A program made the translations under genes and the position numbers. The notes below the pieces were generated by a model. The model made no database searches. It was not told the origin of the DNA and saw only the letters and a list, made by a program, of their open reading frames with translations. 18,814 nt of DNA, from positions 198,733 through 217,546 of the forward strand of contig DGXY01000119.1 in the NCBI GenBank assembly GCA_002396885.1. The letters are read 5' to 3'. This stretch comes from Akkermansiaceae bacterium UBA5020 (lineage in GTDB: Bacteria > Verrucomicrobiota > Verrucomicrobiia > Verrucomicrobiales > DEV007). This document shows positions 1-7,415 of this stretch, in pieces (the stretch's first letter is position 1; each line of letters begins with the position of its first letter).

Positions 1-16
1 TCCCCCTTTTTGTCCC

Positions 17-130
17 ATGAAAGTCAGGCCATCCGTGAAACGTCTTTGCAGCGAGTGCCGCATCATTAAGCGGCAGGGAGTTCTTCGTGTCATCTGCACG
101 AATCCCCGTCACAAACAGCGCCAGGGATAA
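17..130 (+). CDS. rpmJ: 50S ribosomal protein L36
   Basis: This is a 37-residue protein of the large ribosomal subunit. It has the zinc-ribbon pattern of the metal-binding form of L36: Cys11 and Cys14 (CSEC), then Cys27 and His32. It begins MKVRPSVKRLC and is very basic, as expected for the family, whose usual length is 37-38 residues. The upstream gene lies outside the window, so only 16 bases of leader are visible. These are pyrimidine-rich and contain no Shine-Dalgarno sequence. It lies 21 bases before rpsM, the usual bacterial order at the end of the spc operon and start of the alpha operon. Confidence 0.96.
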   Translation: MKVRPSVKRLCSECRIIKRQGVLRVICTNPRHKQRQG

Positions 131-151
131 TCCTTTCCAACCCCACGAATT

Positions 152-523
152 ATGGCACGTCTACTCGGAGTCGAGATCCCCAACGAGAAGCGCATCGAAG
201 CGTCGCTTCCCTACATTTTCGGAATTGGTCCGAAGACCGCTACCAAGATCCTCGAGGAAGCCGGCGTCGACCGTGACCTTCGCACTGGTGAGTTGAGCGA
301 AGAGCAGATGGCTCGCATCGCCAATGCCATTACCAGTGGTGGCATCATGATTGAGGGAGACCTCCGTCGCGAGCTTCAGGTTCACCTCAAGCGCCTTACT
401 TCCATCAACTGCAACCGTGGCATTCGCCACCGTCGCAACCTCCCCGTGCGTGGACAGCGCACCTCCACCAATGCACGCACCCGGAAGGGCAAGCGCAAGA
501 CCGTGGGTGTTGTCCGCAAGTAA
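152..523 (+). CDS. rpsM: 30S ribosomal protein S13
   Basis: S13 sits in the head of the small subunit, where it contacts the P-site tRNA and forms bridges to the large subunit. The 123-residue length is normal. The N-terminal MARLLGVEIPNEKR and the helix-two-turn-helix start YIFGIGPKTA (residues 21-30) are typical. The C-terminal signature around residues 89-113 (RGIRHRRNLPVRGQRTSTNA) is nearly invariant in the family. The start is the ATG that yields the family N-terminus. Its leader is rich in C and T and has no purine-rich ribosome binding site. It is followed by rpsK after 28 bases, consistent with co-transcription. Confidence 0.97.
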   Translation: MARLLGVEIPNEKRIEASLPYIFGIGPKTATKILEEAGVDRDLRTGELSEEQMARIANAITSGGIMIEGDLRRELQVHLKRLTSINCNRGIRHRRNLPVRGQRTSTNARTRKGKRKTVGVVRK

Positions 524-551
524 TTAGAACTCTTTTCGAAAGTAAGCGACC

Positions 552-1100
552 ATGGCTGAAGACACCACTGCCGAAGAAGGAATCGTGAGCGCCGGCGAAG
601 CCGCCGCCGCCCCCGTCGAGACCGCCGCCCCGGCTCCCGCCGAGGCCCGCAAGGAGAAGGAGCGTCCCCGCACTGCCGAGGACATCTTCCTCGAGATGGA
701 GAGCGCGGAGGGAGTTGAGAAGCCCAAGGTCCTCAAGGCCAAGGGAAGCAAGAACGTCCACTCCGGTGTCGTTCATGTTGCATCGACCTTCAACAACACG
801 ATCGTTTCCGTCTGTGATCACGGTGGCAACGTCATTGGTTGGTCAAGCTCGGGCAAGATGGGTTTCCGCGGATCGCGGAAAAGCACCGCCTACGCCGCCC
901 AGCTCGTCGCCCAGGATGCCTGCCGTCAGGCGATGGCCCACGGTCTCAAGCAGGCCGAGGTCCGCGTCAAGGGGCCGGGTGCCGGTCGCGAGTCGGCCGT
1001 TCGCGCCGTTCAAGGCCTCGGGATCGAGGTGCTGAAGATCAAGGATGTTACTCCGGTGCCGCACAACGGCTGCCGCCCCAAAAAAGCTCGCCGCGTCTGA
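552..1100 (+). CDS. rpsK: 30S ribosomal protein S11 with long N-terminal extension
   Basis: S11 lies on the platform of the small subunit near the mRNA exit and binds 16S rRNA. The conserved core runs from about residue 66 to the end: SGVVHVASTFNNT (71-83), GFRGSRKSTAYAAQ (104-117), KGPGAGRESAVRA (140-152) and the C-terminus DVTPVPHNGCRP. The protein has 182 residues against about 129 in E. coli. The excess is an N-terminal extension of roughly 53 residues, first acidic and Ala/Pro-rich (1-31), then a charged stretch and a short predicted helix (TAEDIFLEMESAEG, 41-54). The in-frame start has no Shine-Dalgarno sequence. A shorter start at Met49 is possible but would still leave a tail. It lies between rpsM and rpsD as in other bacteria. 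Confidence 0.96.
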   Translation: MAEDTTAEEGIVSAGEAAAAPVETAAPAPAEARKEKERPRTAEDIFLEMESAEGVEKPKVLKAKGSKNVHSGVVHVASTFNNTIVSVCDHGGNVIGWSSSGKMGFRGSRKSTAYAAQLVAQDACRQAMAHGLKQAEVRVKGPGAGRESAVRAVQGLGIEVLKIKDVTPVPHNGCRPKKARRV

Positions 1101-1141
1101 CCGACCGCGCCACCCCATCGATTCCCCACCTTTATTGAGTT

Positions 1142-1753
1142 ATGGCCAGAGACACAGGTCCCACCGACAAGATCAGCCGCCGCTTCGGAGTGGCGCTGTT
1201 TGGTCCCTCCAAGGCGCTTGAGCGTCGTCCTTTTCCCCCCGGGCAGCACGGGGCCCGCGGTGCTCGCAAGAAGCGGAGTGACTATGGGGTTGCTCTGAAC
1301 GAGAAGCAGAAGCTCCGTCTTCAGTATGGCCTGCTCGAGAAGCAGTTCCGTCGTTACTACGATGAGGCGCATCGCCGCCGTGGCATCACGGGTGATATCC
1401 TCGTCCAGTTGCTCGAGACCCGTCTCGACAATGTTTGCTACCGTCTCGGGCTCGGGGCCACCCGTCGCGCCTCCCGTCAGCTCGTTGGGCACGGTCATGT
1501 CAAGGTCAACGGACGCCGGGTTGATATCCCTTCCTACTGTGTCAAGGCTGGCGATGTGATCAGCGTCGCCGAGGCCGGTCGCTCCCAGCAGCTTGGAAGC
1601 CGTGCTGCCGACCAGACCCAAATCCGCCCCGTGATGGATTGGCTTAGTTTCGATCGAGAAAAGCTTTCGGGTACGGTGAATCGCCTCCCTGAGGCGGAAG
1701 AAATCGACACGATGGTGAACGTCCAGCTCGTCGTCGAGCTCTACTCCCGGTAA
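1142..1753 (+). CDS. rpsD: 30S ribosomal protein S4
   Basis: S4 is a primary 16S rRNA binding protein needed to start small-subunit assembly. In enterobacteria it also represses its own operon. The 203-residue length is typical. The N-terminal half has FPPGQHGARG (31-40) and lacks the four zinc cysteines, so this is the metal-free form. The S4 RNA-binding domain starts near residue 93 (TRLDNVCYRLGLGATRRASR) and includes VNGRRVDIPSY (122-132). It starts 41 bases after rpsK at an ATG with only a weak GAG upstream. In many bacteria rpoA and rplQ follow; here a hairpin with a T-tract follows instead. Confidence 0.97.
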   Translation: MARDTGPTDKISRRFGVALFGPSKALERRPFPPGQHGARGARKKRSDYGVALNEKQKLRLQYGLLEKQFRRYYDEAHRRRGITGDILVQLLETRLDNVCYRLGLGATRRASRQLVGHGHVKVNGRRVDIPSYCVKAGDVISVAEAGRSQQLGSRAADQTQIRPVMDWLSFDREKLSGTVNRLPEAEEIDTMVNVQLVVELYSR

Positions 1754-1779
1754 TCCGCGGTTTGCCTTGTGGCCCTGCG

Positions 1780-1829
1780 AATGTGACCTTCGGCGCTCTC
1801 GAGCCAACCGAATGTCACATTTTTGTTTT
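1780..1829 (+). terminator. Rho-independent terminator after rpsD
   Basis: A hairpin with an 8-bp perfect stem (AATGTGAC at 1780-1787 with GTCACATT at 1814-1821), one C/T mismatch, and a further 5-bp stem (TTCGG at 1789-1793 with CCGAA at 1808-1812) closes a 14-base loop. It is followed directly by TTTTGTTTT. Stem plus T-tract fits an intrinsic terminator for the ribosomal protein operon, ending 26 bases after the rpsD stop. A regulatory hairpin is a less likely reading. Confidence 0.75.
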
Positions 1830-1906
1830 AGGGGGACAAGGAAGTGACAGACGGGGCCCCCGTCCAGTTGTTGCAGCTTCTCCCTCTCCCGCCTTTCCAG
1901 CCGATT

Positions 1907-2704
1907 ATGAAAGCCTTGGTTCTGATTCTCGTCGCACTGACCGTTTCATTTGCTCCGGCAACTTCCAGAGCGCAGGAAGAAACCGTCGAAGTCAAGGCGC
2001 GCAAGCTTCTCGAGACCCATAAGGGTTCGCTTGTGGTCGTGACCGCCAAAGGACTCCTCAAGGCGAAAACATCCGATGATCCTCTGCCGGACCGCGAACA
2101 ACAGCGTCGCACCTTGGGTATAACCATCGGTGATGACGGTCTTGTGGTGGTGTCGAATTCGGCGATTGATGCGGCTGTCGGTCTCGCCGGACAGCAGGCT
2201 CAGATGAACGACAAGGTCGTAACAATCCAATCGGCCAGCACCGAGTTCGGCAACGTCGAGATCAGCTACGGAGATACAACGCTTCTTCGTGGCAAGGTCG
2301 TCCGTCAGGATGTTGAGGCTGACGTTGCCTTTATTCTGCCTGATGCCGCCGAGGTCAAGGCGCTGAACAAAAAATTCGACAAGGTCGATCTTTCCCAGTT
2401 CGCGGCGACGGCCGAGGCCGCGGACATGGTCGTGGGGCTTTCGAGGTCTTCAGCCGTTTATGGATACATGCCGACCCTCGTAATGGGACGGATCACGGGT
2501 GTTTTCAAAGGCGAGCGCACCTTTTTCGTAACCGACGCCGGCACTGCCCAAGGGGTCCCTGTTTTTACCCTCGACGGAAAGCCCGTCGGCGTAACCGTGG
2601 TTCGTATCATCGATGGCCAGCCCTCCGGTGTGCTCGGAACTCTTTCCGCCGGGTCCATTCAGGTGATGGCGAATCTCGCCCGTGAAGCGGCCAAGGCCCC
2701 TTGA
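1907..2704 (+). CDS. Secreted trypsin-fold protein, probable HtrA-like pseudoprotease
   Basis: The 265-residue product starts with a clear signal peptide (MKALVLILVALTVSF, likely cleaved near Ala22), so it should be exported. I chose this ATG because an upstream in-frame GTG at 1844 would bury the signal behind 21 residues. The rest resembles a trypsin-like HtrA/Deg domain. GDDGLVVVSNSAI (75-87) matches the usual G-x-[IV]-[LV]-T-N-x-H-V strand, EADVAFILPD (137-146) matches the catalytic Asp region, and GTAQGVPVFTLDGKPVGV (212-229) matches the G-N-S-G-G-P-L region. By hand alignment Asp139 is kept, but the His position is Ala86 and the Ser position is Gln215, so proteolysis is unlikely. No PDZ domain follows. 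It may act as a binding or scaffold protein in the periplasm. The fold assignment is inference from motif order. Confidence 0.7.
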   Translation: MKALVLILVALTVSFAPATSRAQEETVEVKARKLLETHKGSLVVVTAKGLLKAKTSDDPLPDREQQRRTLGITIGDDGLVVVSNSAIDAAVGLAGQQAQMNDKVVTIQSASTEFGNVEISYGDTTLLRGKVVRQDVEADVAFILPDAAEVKALNKKFDKVDLSQFAATAEAADMVVGLSRSSAVYGYMPTLVMGRITGVFKGERTFFVTDAGTAQGVPVFTLDGKPVGVTVVRIIDGQPSGVLGTLSAGSIQVMANLAREAAKAP

Positions 2705-2740
2705 GGGTTTCCCTTCGGGAGTTCTGAATTTCTTTTTTTC
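2705..2740 (+). terminator. Possible weak terminator after the pseudoprotease gene
   Basis: A short hairpin (TCCC at 2710-2713 and GGGA at 2717-2720 around a TTC loop) lies just after the stop codon and is followed about ten bases later by a run of seven T. The stem is only 4-5 bp, so this is a weak candidate. The T-rich stretch could equally be part of the leader of the next gene. Confidence 0.3.
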
Positions 2741-2757
2741 CTTTCTCAACCGAGGCC

Positions 2758-4245
2758 ATGATCTCCGCCTACGAGAGGCTGACTGCCCTTGGCAAGGAAC
2801 TCCAGCTCGTCAGCGACTCCGCCGCGCTCCTCGGTTGGGATCAGGAGGTGCTGCTTCCTTCCCGCGGTATCCCTTATCGGGCCGAGCAGATGTCGTGGTT
2901 CAGCGGCTACGTGCACGAACGGTTCACGGCGGCGGAAGTGGGCGAATGGATCGCCGAAGCGGAGGACCAGAAGAAAGCGGGCGACGTGGTGGCGGCAGCG
3001 AACTGCCGCGAATGGCGGCACGAGTATGATCGCTCCACCTGCCTGCCGACGAAACTCGTCCAGGAACTCGCTGAAGCCCGGGTGCATTCCCAAGCGGCTT
3101 GGGCCGAGGCCCGGAAGGTGTCGGATTTCCGGCGCTTTGCCCCCCATCTCCAAAAGCTTGTCGATCTTTCCCGAGAGCACGCCGAACGATGGGGCTACGA
3201 CGATCAACTTTACGATGCCCTCATCGATCGTTTCGAACGCGGAGCGACGGCGAGGGGGCTCGTCGGCACGCTGGGGAGTCTCCGCACCTCCTTGCTGCCC
3301 ATCGTTGATGCGGCGACTTCGCGTCCACCCTACGATCGCAGCGGTTTGTCGGGCCATTATCCCGTCGAGCGGCAGCAGGCCTTCAACCGCGAGGTGGCCG
3401 AGTCGATTGGTTTCGACTTCGAGGCTGGTCGCATCGATACCGCCGTCCATCCCTTTTGTTCGGGCATGGCGCCGTATGACACCCGCCTCACGACACGATA
3501 CGACGAAACGGATTTCCTCAGTTCACTTTTCGGGGTGCTCCACGAGGCTGGGCACGGACTCTACGAGCAGGGTTTGCCGAAGGATTGGCGAGGCCAGCCG
3601 GTCGGCAATTCCGTCTCGCTCGGTGTGCACGAATCGCAGTCGCGCCTCTGGGAGAACCACGTCGGTCGCAGCCGCGACTTTTGGGAAAAATGGCTGCCCC
3701 GCGCCATCCATCATTTCCCGCATCTCATGGGGCTAACGCCGGAGGATCTCTACGCCGCCGTGAACCAGGCCGAGCGCAGTCACATCCGGGTGGAAGCCGA
3801 TGAAGTCACCTACGACCTCCACATCCTCCTCCGCTTCGAACTCGAGTGCGCGATCTTCTCGGGCGATCTGGCCATCGCGGATATCCCCGGAGAATGGAAC
3901 CGGCGTTTCGAATCCTATTTCGGCCTGCCCGTCAGGAACGATGCCGAAGGGTGCCTGCAGGACATCCACTGGAGCATGGGGATCTTCGGTTATTTCCCCA
4001 CCTACAGCCTCGGCAATCTCAATGCGGCGCACCTCGCGAGCGCGGCAAAAAGCCAGGACCCCGCCGTCGACGCGGCCTTCGCATCCGCCGACTATGCGCC
4101 CCTCCTCGCGTGGATGCGAAAGCACCTTCACGAGGCCGGCAGCCTCCATCTCCCTGATGATCTCGTGACGCGAGCCGCCGGCGCACCGGTGACCTCGGAG
4201 GCCCTTGTCTCCCATTTGCGCGAGCGATACCTGGGCGGGAGCTGA
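2758..4245 (+). CDS. M32 family metallocarboxypeptidase (Taq-type)
   Basis: This is a zinc-dependent carboxypeptidase that removes C-terminal residues from peptides, probably in the cytoplasm since no signal peptide is present. The zinc motif HEAGH is at residues 262-266 in the context LFGVLHEAGHGLYEQG, and the third ligand is expected in HESQSRLWEN (291-300), both diagnostic for M32. Other family blocks are LLGWDQEVLLPSRG (24-37), a DTRLTTRYDETDF block (241-253) and IRVEADEVTYDLHILLRFELE. The length of 495 residues matches the family. The ATG is preceded by GAGG only two bases away, too close for a standard ribosome binding site. The T-rich leader suggests its own transcript or loose coupling to the preceding gene. 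No neighbouring gene points to a specific substrate. Confidence 0.95.
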   Translation: MISAYERLTALGKELQLVSDSAALLGWDQEVLLPSRGIPYRAEQMSWFSGYVHERFTAAEVGEWIAEAEDQKKAGDVVAAANCREWRHEYDRSTCLPTKLVQELAEARVHSQAAWAEARKVSDFRRFAPHLQKLVDLSREHAERWGYDDQLYDALIDRFERGATARGLVGTLGSLRTSLLPIVDAATSRPPYDRSGLSGHYPVERQQAFNREVAESIGFDFEAGRIDTAVHPFCSGMAPYDTRLTTRYDETDFLSSLFGVLHEAGHGLYEQGLPKDWRGQPVGNSVSLGVHESQSRLWENHVGRSRDFWEKWLPRAIHHFPHLMGLTPEDLYAAVNQAERSHIRVEADEVTYDLHILLRFELECAIFSGDLAIADIPGEWNRRFESYFGLPVRNDAEGCLQDIHWSMGIFGYFPTYSLGNLNAAHLASAAKSQDPAVDAAFASADYAPLLAWMRKHLHEAGSLHLPDDLVTRAAGAPVTSEALVSHLRERYLGGS

Positions 4246-4265
4246 ATTTCGCTCGCGCCTTTCCG

Positions 4266-4295
4266 CTGGTGCGGGGTCGCGACTTTTGCTAAGCT
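4266..4295 (+). promoter_or_regulatory. Putative promoter of acyP (CTGGTG-N18-TAAGCT)
   Basis: The -35-like CTGGTG at 4266-4271 is separated by 18 bases from the -10-like TAAGCT at 4290-4295, which ends five bases before the ATG. The same pattern precedes two other starts in this window (the HAD phosphatase and the ABC-F gene). Transcription would begin at or very near the start codon, giving a leaderless or almost leaderless message. Neither box is close to the E. coli consensus, so this rests on the shared pattern. Confidence 0.45.
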
Positions 4296-4300
4296 AAGCC

Positions 4301-4573
4301 ATGATCGCGCGGCAGTATTTGTTCGAGGGGAGGGTGCAGGGGGTCGGATTCCGCTACGCCACGAAACACCTCGCGAAGGGATTCGATGTGCTCGGCTGGG
4401 TGCGGAACTGCGACGACGGCCGGGTCGAGCTACAGGTGATGGGGGAAGAGGAGGAACTCGACGACTTCATCCGGGAACTCCACGACAGCCCCATCGGTCG
4501 CCACGTTCAGGAACAAACGATGCGCCGGGTGCCGCTTCTCGAGGAGGTCTCGGGATTTACGATCAGAGAATGA
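4301..4573 (+). CDS. acyP: Acylphosphatase
   Basis: This small enzyme hydrolyses the carboxyl-phosphate bond of acyl phosphates such as 1,3-bisphosphoglycerate or acetyl phosphate. It has 90 residues, the family's normal size. The signature GRVQGVGFRYATKHLA (10-25) carries the phosphate-binding loop and catalytic Arg18, and GWVRNCDDGRVELQVMG (32-48) carries catalytic Asn36. No Shine-Dalgarno sequence is present and the leader appears very short. The ABC ATPase gene starts 10 bases after the stop, so the two are probably co-transcribed. This link is likely to be one of convenience, since no functional tie is obvious. Confidence 0.95.
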   Translation: MIARQYLFEGRVQGVGFRYATKHLAKGFDVLGWVRNCDDGRVELQVMGEEEELDDFIRELHDSPIGRHVQEQTMRRVPLLEEVSGFTIRE

Positions 4574-4583
4574 TTCCTACCGC

Positions 4584-5447
4584 ATGAGCGAACCAGCCGT
4601 CGAAGTCAAAAACCTCACCAAGGTCTTCACCCTCGGATTGAAGAAGGAATATGTCGTCGCCATCGACAACCTCTCTTTCGAAGTCAAGGCGGGCGAGGTC
4701 TACGGGCTGATCGGTCCGAATGGCTCGGGCAAGTCGACGACGATGAAGGTCGTCCTCGGATTGATGGCTCCCAGCAAGGGGGAGGCAAAAGTCTTCGGGC
4801 TCGATTCGGGCGACATCCGCGCGCGCAACGAGATCGGATTCCTCCCCGAGAATCCCTACTTCTACAAACACCTCTCCGGCGCCGAGACGCTGCGTTTCTA
4901 CGGGAAACTCTGCGGTATGCGCGGCCGCGAACTTGAAAATCGGGTCACTGAATTGCTCAAGCTCGTCGATCTCGAAGGCGCGGCCAACCGGCGTCTCGGA
5001 GGCTACTCGAAGGGTATGCTGCAGCGCATCGGCCTCGCCCAGAGTCTCGTGCAGAATCCGCGGCTCGTCATCCTCGACGAACCCACCGCCGGTGTCGATC
5101 CGATCGGATCGAGGCACATCCGCGATCTCATCATGCGTCTGCGCGACGAGGGATACACGGTCTTCCTCTGTTCCCACCTTCTCGAGCAGGTGCAGGAGGT
5201 CTGCGACCGGGTCGGCATCCTTTTCCAAGGTCGCATGCGGAAGGAAGGGCGGCTCGAGGAACTGATCGCGATCGAGGATCAGACCACCCTCACCCTTGAG
5301 GGGGCATCGCCCGAGCTGCTCGCCCGCCTCCACCAACTTGTCGCCTCCGAACCCGATGCCCGCATCGTCGCCGAAGGCCATCCCCGCACCAGTCTCGAAC
5401 ACCTCTTCATCCAGATCGCGGAGCGCAGCCGCGAAGCCTCGAAATGA
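4584..5447 (+). CDS. ABC transporter ATP-binding protein (ABC-2 exporter type)
   Basis: This 287-residue nucleotide-binding subunit would power the membrane protein encoded next. Walker A is GPNGSGKST (44-52), the signature is YSKGMLQRIGLAQ (141-153, a YSKGM variant of LSGGQ), Walker B is LVILDEPTAGVDP (161-173), and the switch His is His198 in LCSHLL. The Q-loop position reads FLPENPYFY, with Glu instead of Gln, which is common in ATPases of the CcmA/NatA type that pair with ABC-2 permeases. A C-terminal tail of about 60 residues (from about 227) follows the ATPase core. The stop overlaps the permease start by four bases (ATGA), showing translational coupling. The substrate cannot be read from the sequence. 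Confidence 0.93.
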   Translation: MSEPAVEVKNLTKVFTLGLKKEYVVAIDNLSFEVKAGEVYGLIGPNGSGKSTTMKVVLGLMAPSKGEAKVFGLDSGDIRARNEIGFLPENPYFYKHLSGAETLRFYGKLCGMRGRELENRVTELLKLVDLEGAANRRLGGYSKGMLQRIGLAQSLVQNPRLVILDEPTAGVDPIGSRHIRDLIMRLRDEGYTVFLCSHLLEQVQEVCDRVGILFQGRMRKEGRLEELIAIEDQTTLTLEGASPELLARLHQLVASEPDARIVAEGHPRTSLEHLFIQIAERSREASK

Positions 5448-6379
5448 ACGCTGATTCCACCGCCCCGAATCCCCCGTTACGGGGGGCGGCCCGCCCGGTC
5501 CCGCTCTTTTCCCCCGGCCGCGTCGCCACGATCGCTTCCGGCACGGTGACACAGCTGGTGAGGATGAAGACGTTTTATTTCCTCCTCGCCTTCGCCCTCG
5601 TCGTGGTTGCGGTCGGCAATTTCAATCTGCCCGCGACCCCGGCGAAGGAGCTCTCGATGATCAAGAAGGTGTCCTTCGGCACGATGGACCTCTTCGCCTG
5701 GCTCTTCGCCATCGTTGCGACGGCCCTCCTCATCCCGCGGGACCAGGAAGATCGCACCCTCTACACGATCCTGTCGAAACCGGTGAGACGCATCGAGTAT
5801 CTCTTGGGGAAACTTTGCGGGGTCCTCGTCGTCGTGGGGGTCTCGCTTGTGCTCATGTATGGGATCTGTGCGACGATGATCGGAGCGAGGGAAAGCCTCT
5901 TCGTCTCCGCCGAGATCGAGGCGATGACCGCGAATGGCGGTTATTCGCAGGAGGAGATCGACGAGCAGGTCGGCCTGATCCGGCAGCAGGGCCTTCGTCC
6001 GGAACTCGGTCTCGCGGTCCTTGCTTCGTTTCTCAAGGCGGCGGTGGTTGCGGCGGTGACGATTTTCCTCTCGACCTTCGCCTCGAGTTCGCTCTTCACC
6101 ATCATCGTCAGCATCCTGATTTTTCTCATCGGTCATGCCCATACCATGGCCTCGAGTTTCTGGCTGCATTCGTCGGACAACAGCCTCTTCGTGCAAATGC
6201 TCGTGAAGGTGGTGAAGATTCTCATCCCCGATTTCCAGCTCTATTCCTTCAGCGAAGGCATCATTCAGGGAGAGGTGGTGGCCTATGCCCTCGTCGGTCA
6301 GATGGGGCTGGTCACGGCCGGATATCTTGCCGTTTTCCTCCTGCTTTCGTTGCTTGTTTTCGTCGATAAGGAATTCTGA
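5444..6379 (+). CDS. ABC-2 type transporter permease
   Basis: This 311-residue inner-membrane protein has six likely transmembrane segments: about 43-61, 80-98, 121-146, 187-212, 216-234 and 279-307. A cytoplasmic N-terminal tail of about 40 residues, rich in Pro and Ala, precedes the first. The second segment is followed by IPRDQEDRTLYTILSKPVRR, a charged cytoplasmic loop typical of ABC-2 permeases, where it contacts the ATPase. A soluble insert of about 40 residues (147-186) separates segments three and four. The start overlaps the ATPase stop by four bases, and the helical-repeat protein starts 15 bases after the stop. Together they look like a complete exporter with an accessory protein. 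The substrate is unknown. Confidence 0.88.
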   Translation: MNADSTAPNPPLRGAARPVPLFSPGRVATIASGTVTQLVRMKTFYFLLAFALVVVAVGNFNLPATPAKELSMIKKVSFGTMDLFAWLFAIVATALLIPRDQEDRTLYTILSKPVRRIEYLLGKLCGVLVVVGVSLVLMYGICATMIGARESLFVSAEIEAMTANGGYSQEEIDEQVGLIRQQGLRPELGLAVLASFLKAAVVAAVTIFLSTFASSSLFTIIVSILIFLIGHAHTMASSFWLHSSDNSLFVQMLVKVVKILIPDFQLYSFSEGIIQGEVVAYALVGQMGLVTAGYLAVFLLLSLLVFVDKEF

Positions 6380-6394
6380 CCCCGATCAATCCCG

Positions 6395-7267
6395 GTGAAA
6401 CGGCTCTTTCAGAAGATTCCCCGAATCCTTCCCGTGCTAGTCCTGCTCGCGCTCTTCGGGCTCTTGCGGGGACCGGTTGAGGACCGTCTCCGCGAAGACC
6501 TCGTCTCTGCGAAACTCCTCACGCCGCCGCCGGCCCAGGGTGCCTTCGAGCAGATGGGCCAATCGGCCCTGATGGGAACCCTCGGAGGCCTGCGATCGCT
6601 CGTCGCGACCTTCATGACCCTCGAGGCTTTCGACCATTTCTCCACCAAATCCTGGGATGATCTGCGCCAGTCCTATCAGATCATCACCGCCCTCGAGCCG
6701 CGCGACGAGACGCACTGGGTCTCGGTGATCTGGCATCTCGGGATCAACGCGACGGCGAACATGGAGATCGACGAGCGCCTCCCTGCCTTCGAGCGCGAGC
6801 GCCGCTTCAAGGAATACGCCTTTCAAGCGATCGAGTTCGCGGAGCGGGGCATCGAACAGCTCCCGGAATCGTCCGCAATCCGCATCCAACTCGCCGAGGT
6901 CTATCGCGAAAAGCTCAAGGACGACTGCGCCACCTCCCGCGTCTATGGCGACGTAATCGGTCTGCCCGATGCCCCGGGGTATTCGAGGAGGTTCCACGGA
7001 TATTTCATGGCTCGGTGCCCTGGGAAGGAGAAGGAAGCTTATGCCTACCTCATGGCTCTTTATGGCGAGGGTGAGCAGCAGCACCTCCCGACCCTGATCA
7101 AGGAAATCAAGAATCTCGAGGAGAAGCTCGGGATTCCGGGACCCCGTCGCATTCCCGACGCAGATCCGGACCGTCCCCAAAAGGCCCCGAGACGCCCTCC
7201 CAACCTGCTTCCGGGCGATATTCTCGTTCCCTTCACGAGGGAGGACCTCCGCAGAATCGGTGGCTGA
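6395..7267 (+). CDS. Membrane-anchored helical-repeat (TPR-like) protein next to ABC exporter
   Basis: I recognise no named family. The 290-residue product starts with a basic head and one hydrophobic segment (about residues 11-25, ILPVLVLLALFGLL), most likely an uncleaved anchor. It is followed by a mainly helical soluble region. Stretches such as SWDDLRQSYQIITALEPRDETHW, and later FAERGIEQLPESSAIRIQLAEVYREKL, have the spacing and small-residue pattern of TPR-like repeats. The C-terminus (about 245-290) is Pro/Arg-rich and probably disordered, ending in FTREDLRRIGG. The start is GTG with no ribosome binding site. Being 15 bases after the permease, it probably works with the exporter, for example as a periplasmic scaffold, but that is inferred only from position. 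Confidence 0.8.
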   Translation: MKRLFQKIPRILPVLVLLALFGLLRGPVEDRLREDLVSAKLLTPPPAQGAFEQMGQSALMGTLGGLRSLVATFMTLEAFDHFSTKSWDDLRQSYQIITALEPRDETHWVSVIWHLGINATANMEIDERLPAFERERRFKEYAFQAIEFAERGIEQLPESSAIRIQLAEVYREKLKDDCATSRVYGDVIGLPDAPGYSRRFHGYFMARCPGKEKEAYAYLMALYGEGEQQHLPTLIKEIKNLEEKLGIPGPRRIPDADPDRPQKAPRRPPNLLPGDILVPFTREDLRRIGG

Positions 7268-7415
7268 GGTTCGCCATCGAGCACAAAGCGTGCATTGGGC
7301 TCTGCAACTTGACCGGGAACAACCCTTTTTCGACCGCAGGATTGCGAAACCGTCCATCTGTGGTTAGTTGCTCCTTCCCCCATGGGACGGCACCCCACGG
7401 TAGCGCCCGCAACGA

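Noticed and set aside
1844..1906. GTG start for the exported pseudoprotease
   Set aside because: It would place 21 residues before an otherwise perfect signal peptide, and its purine-rich AAGGA is only one base from the GTG.
7268..7415. Possible terminator or structured leader before the phosphoesterase gene
   Set aside because: Only 3-4 bp stems (for example GGG and CCC before TTTTT near 7315-7330) were found. No convincing promoter boxes or known riboswitch pattern were seen.
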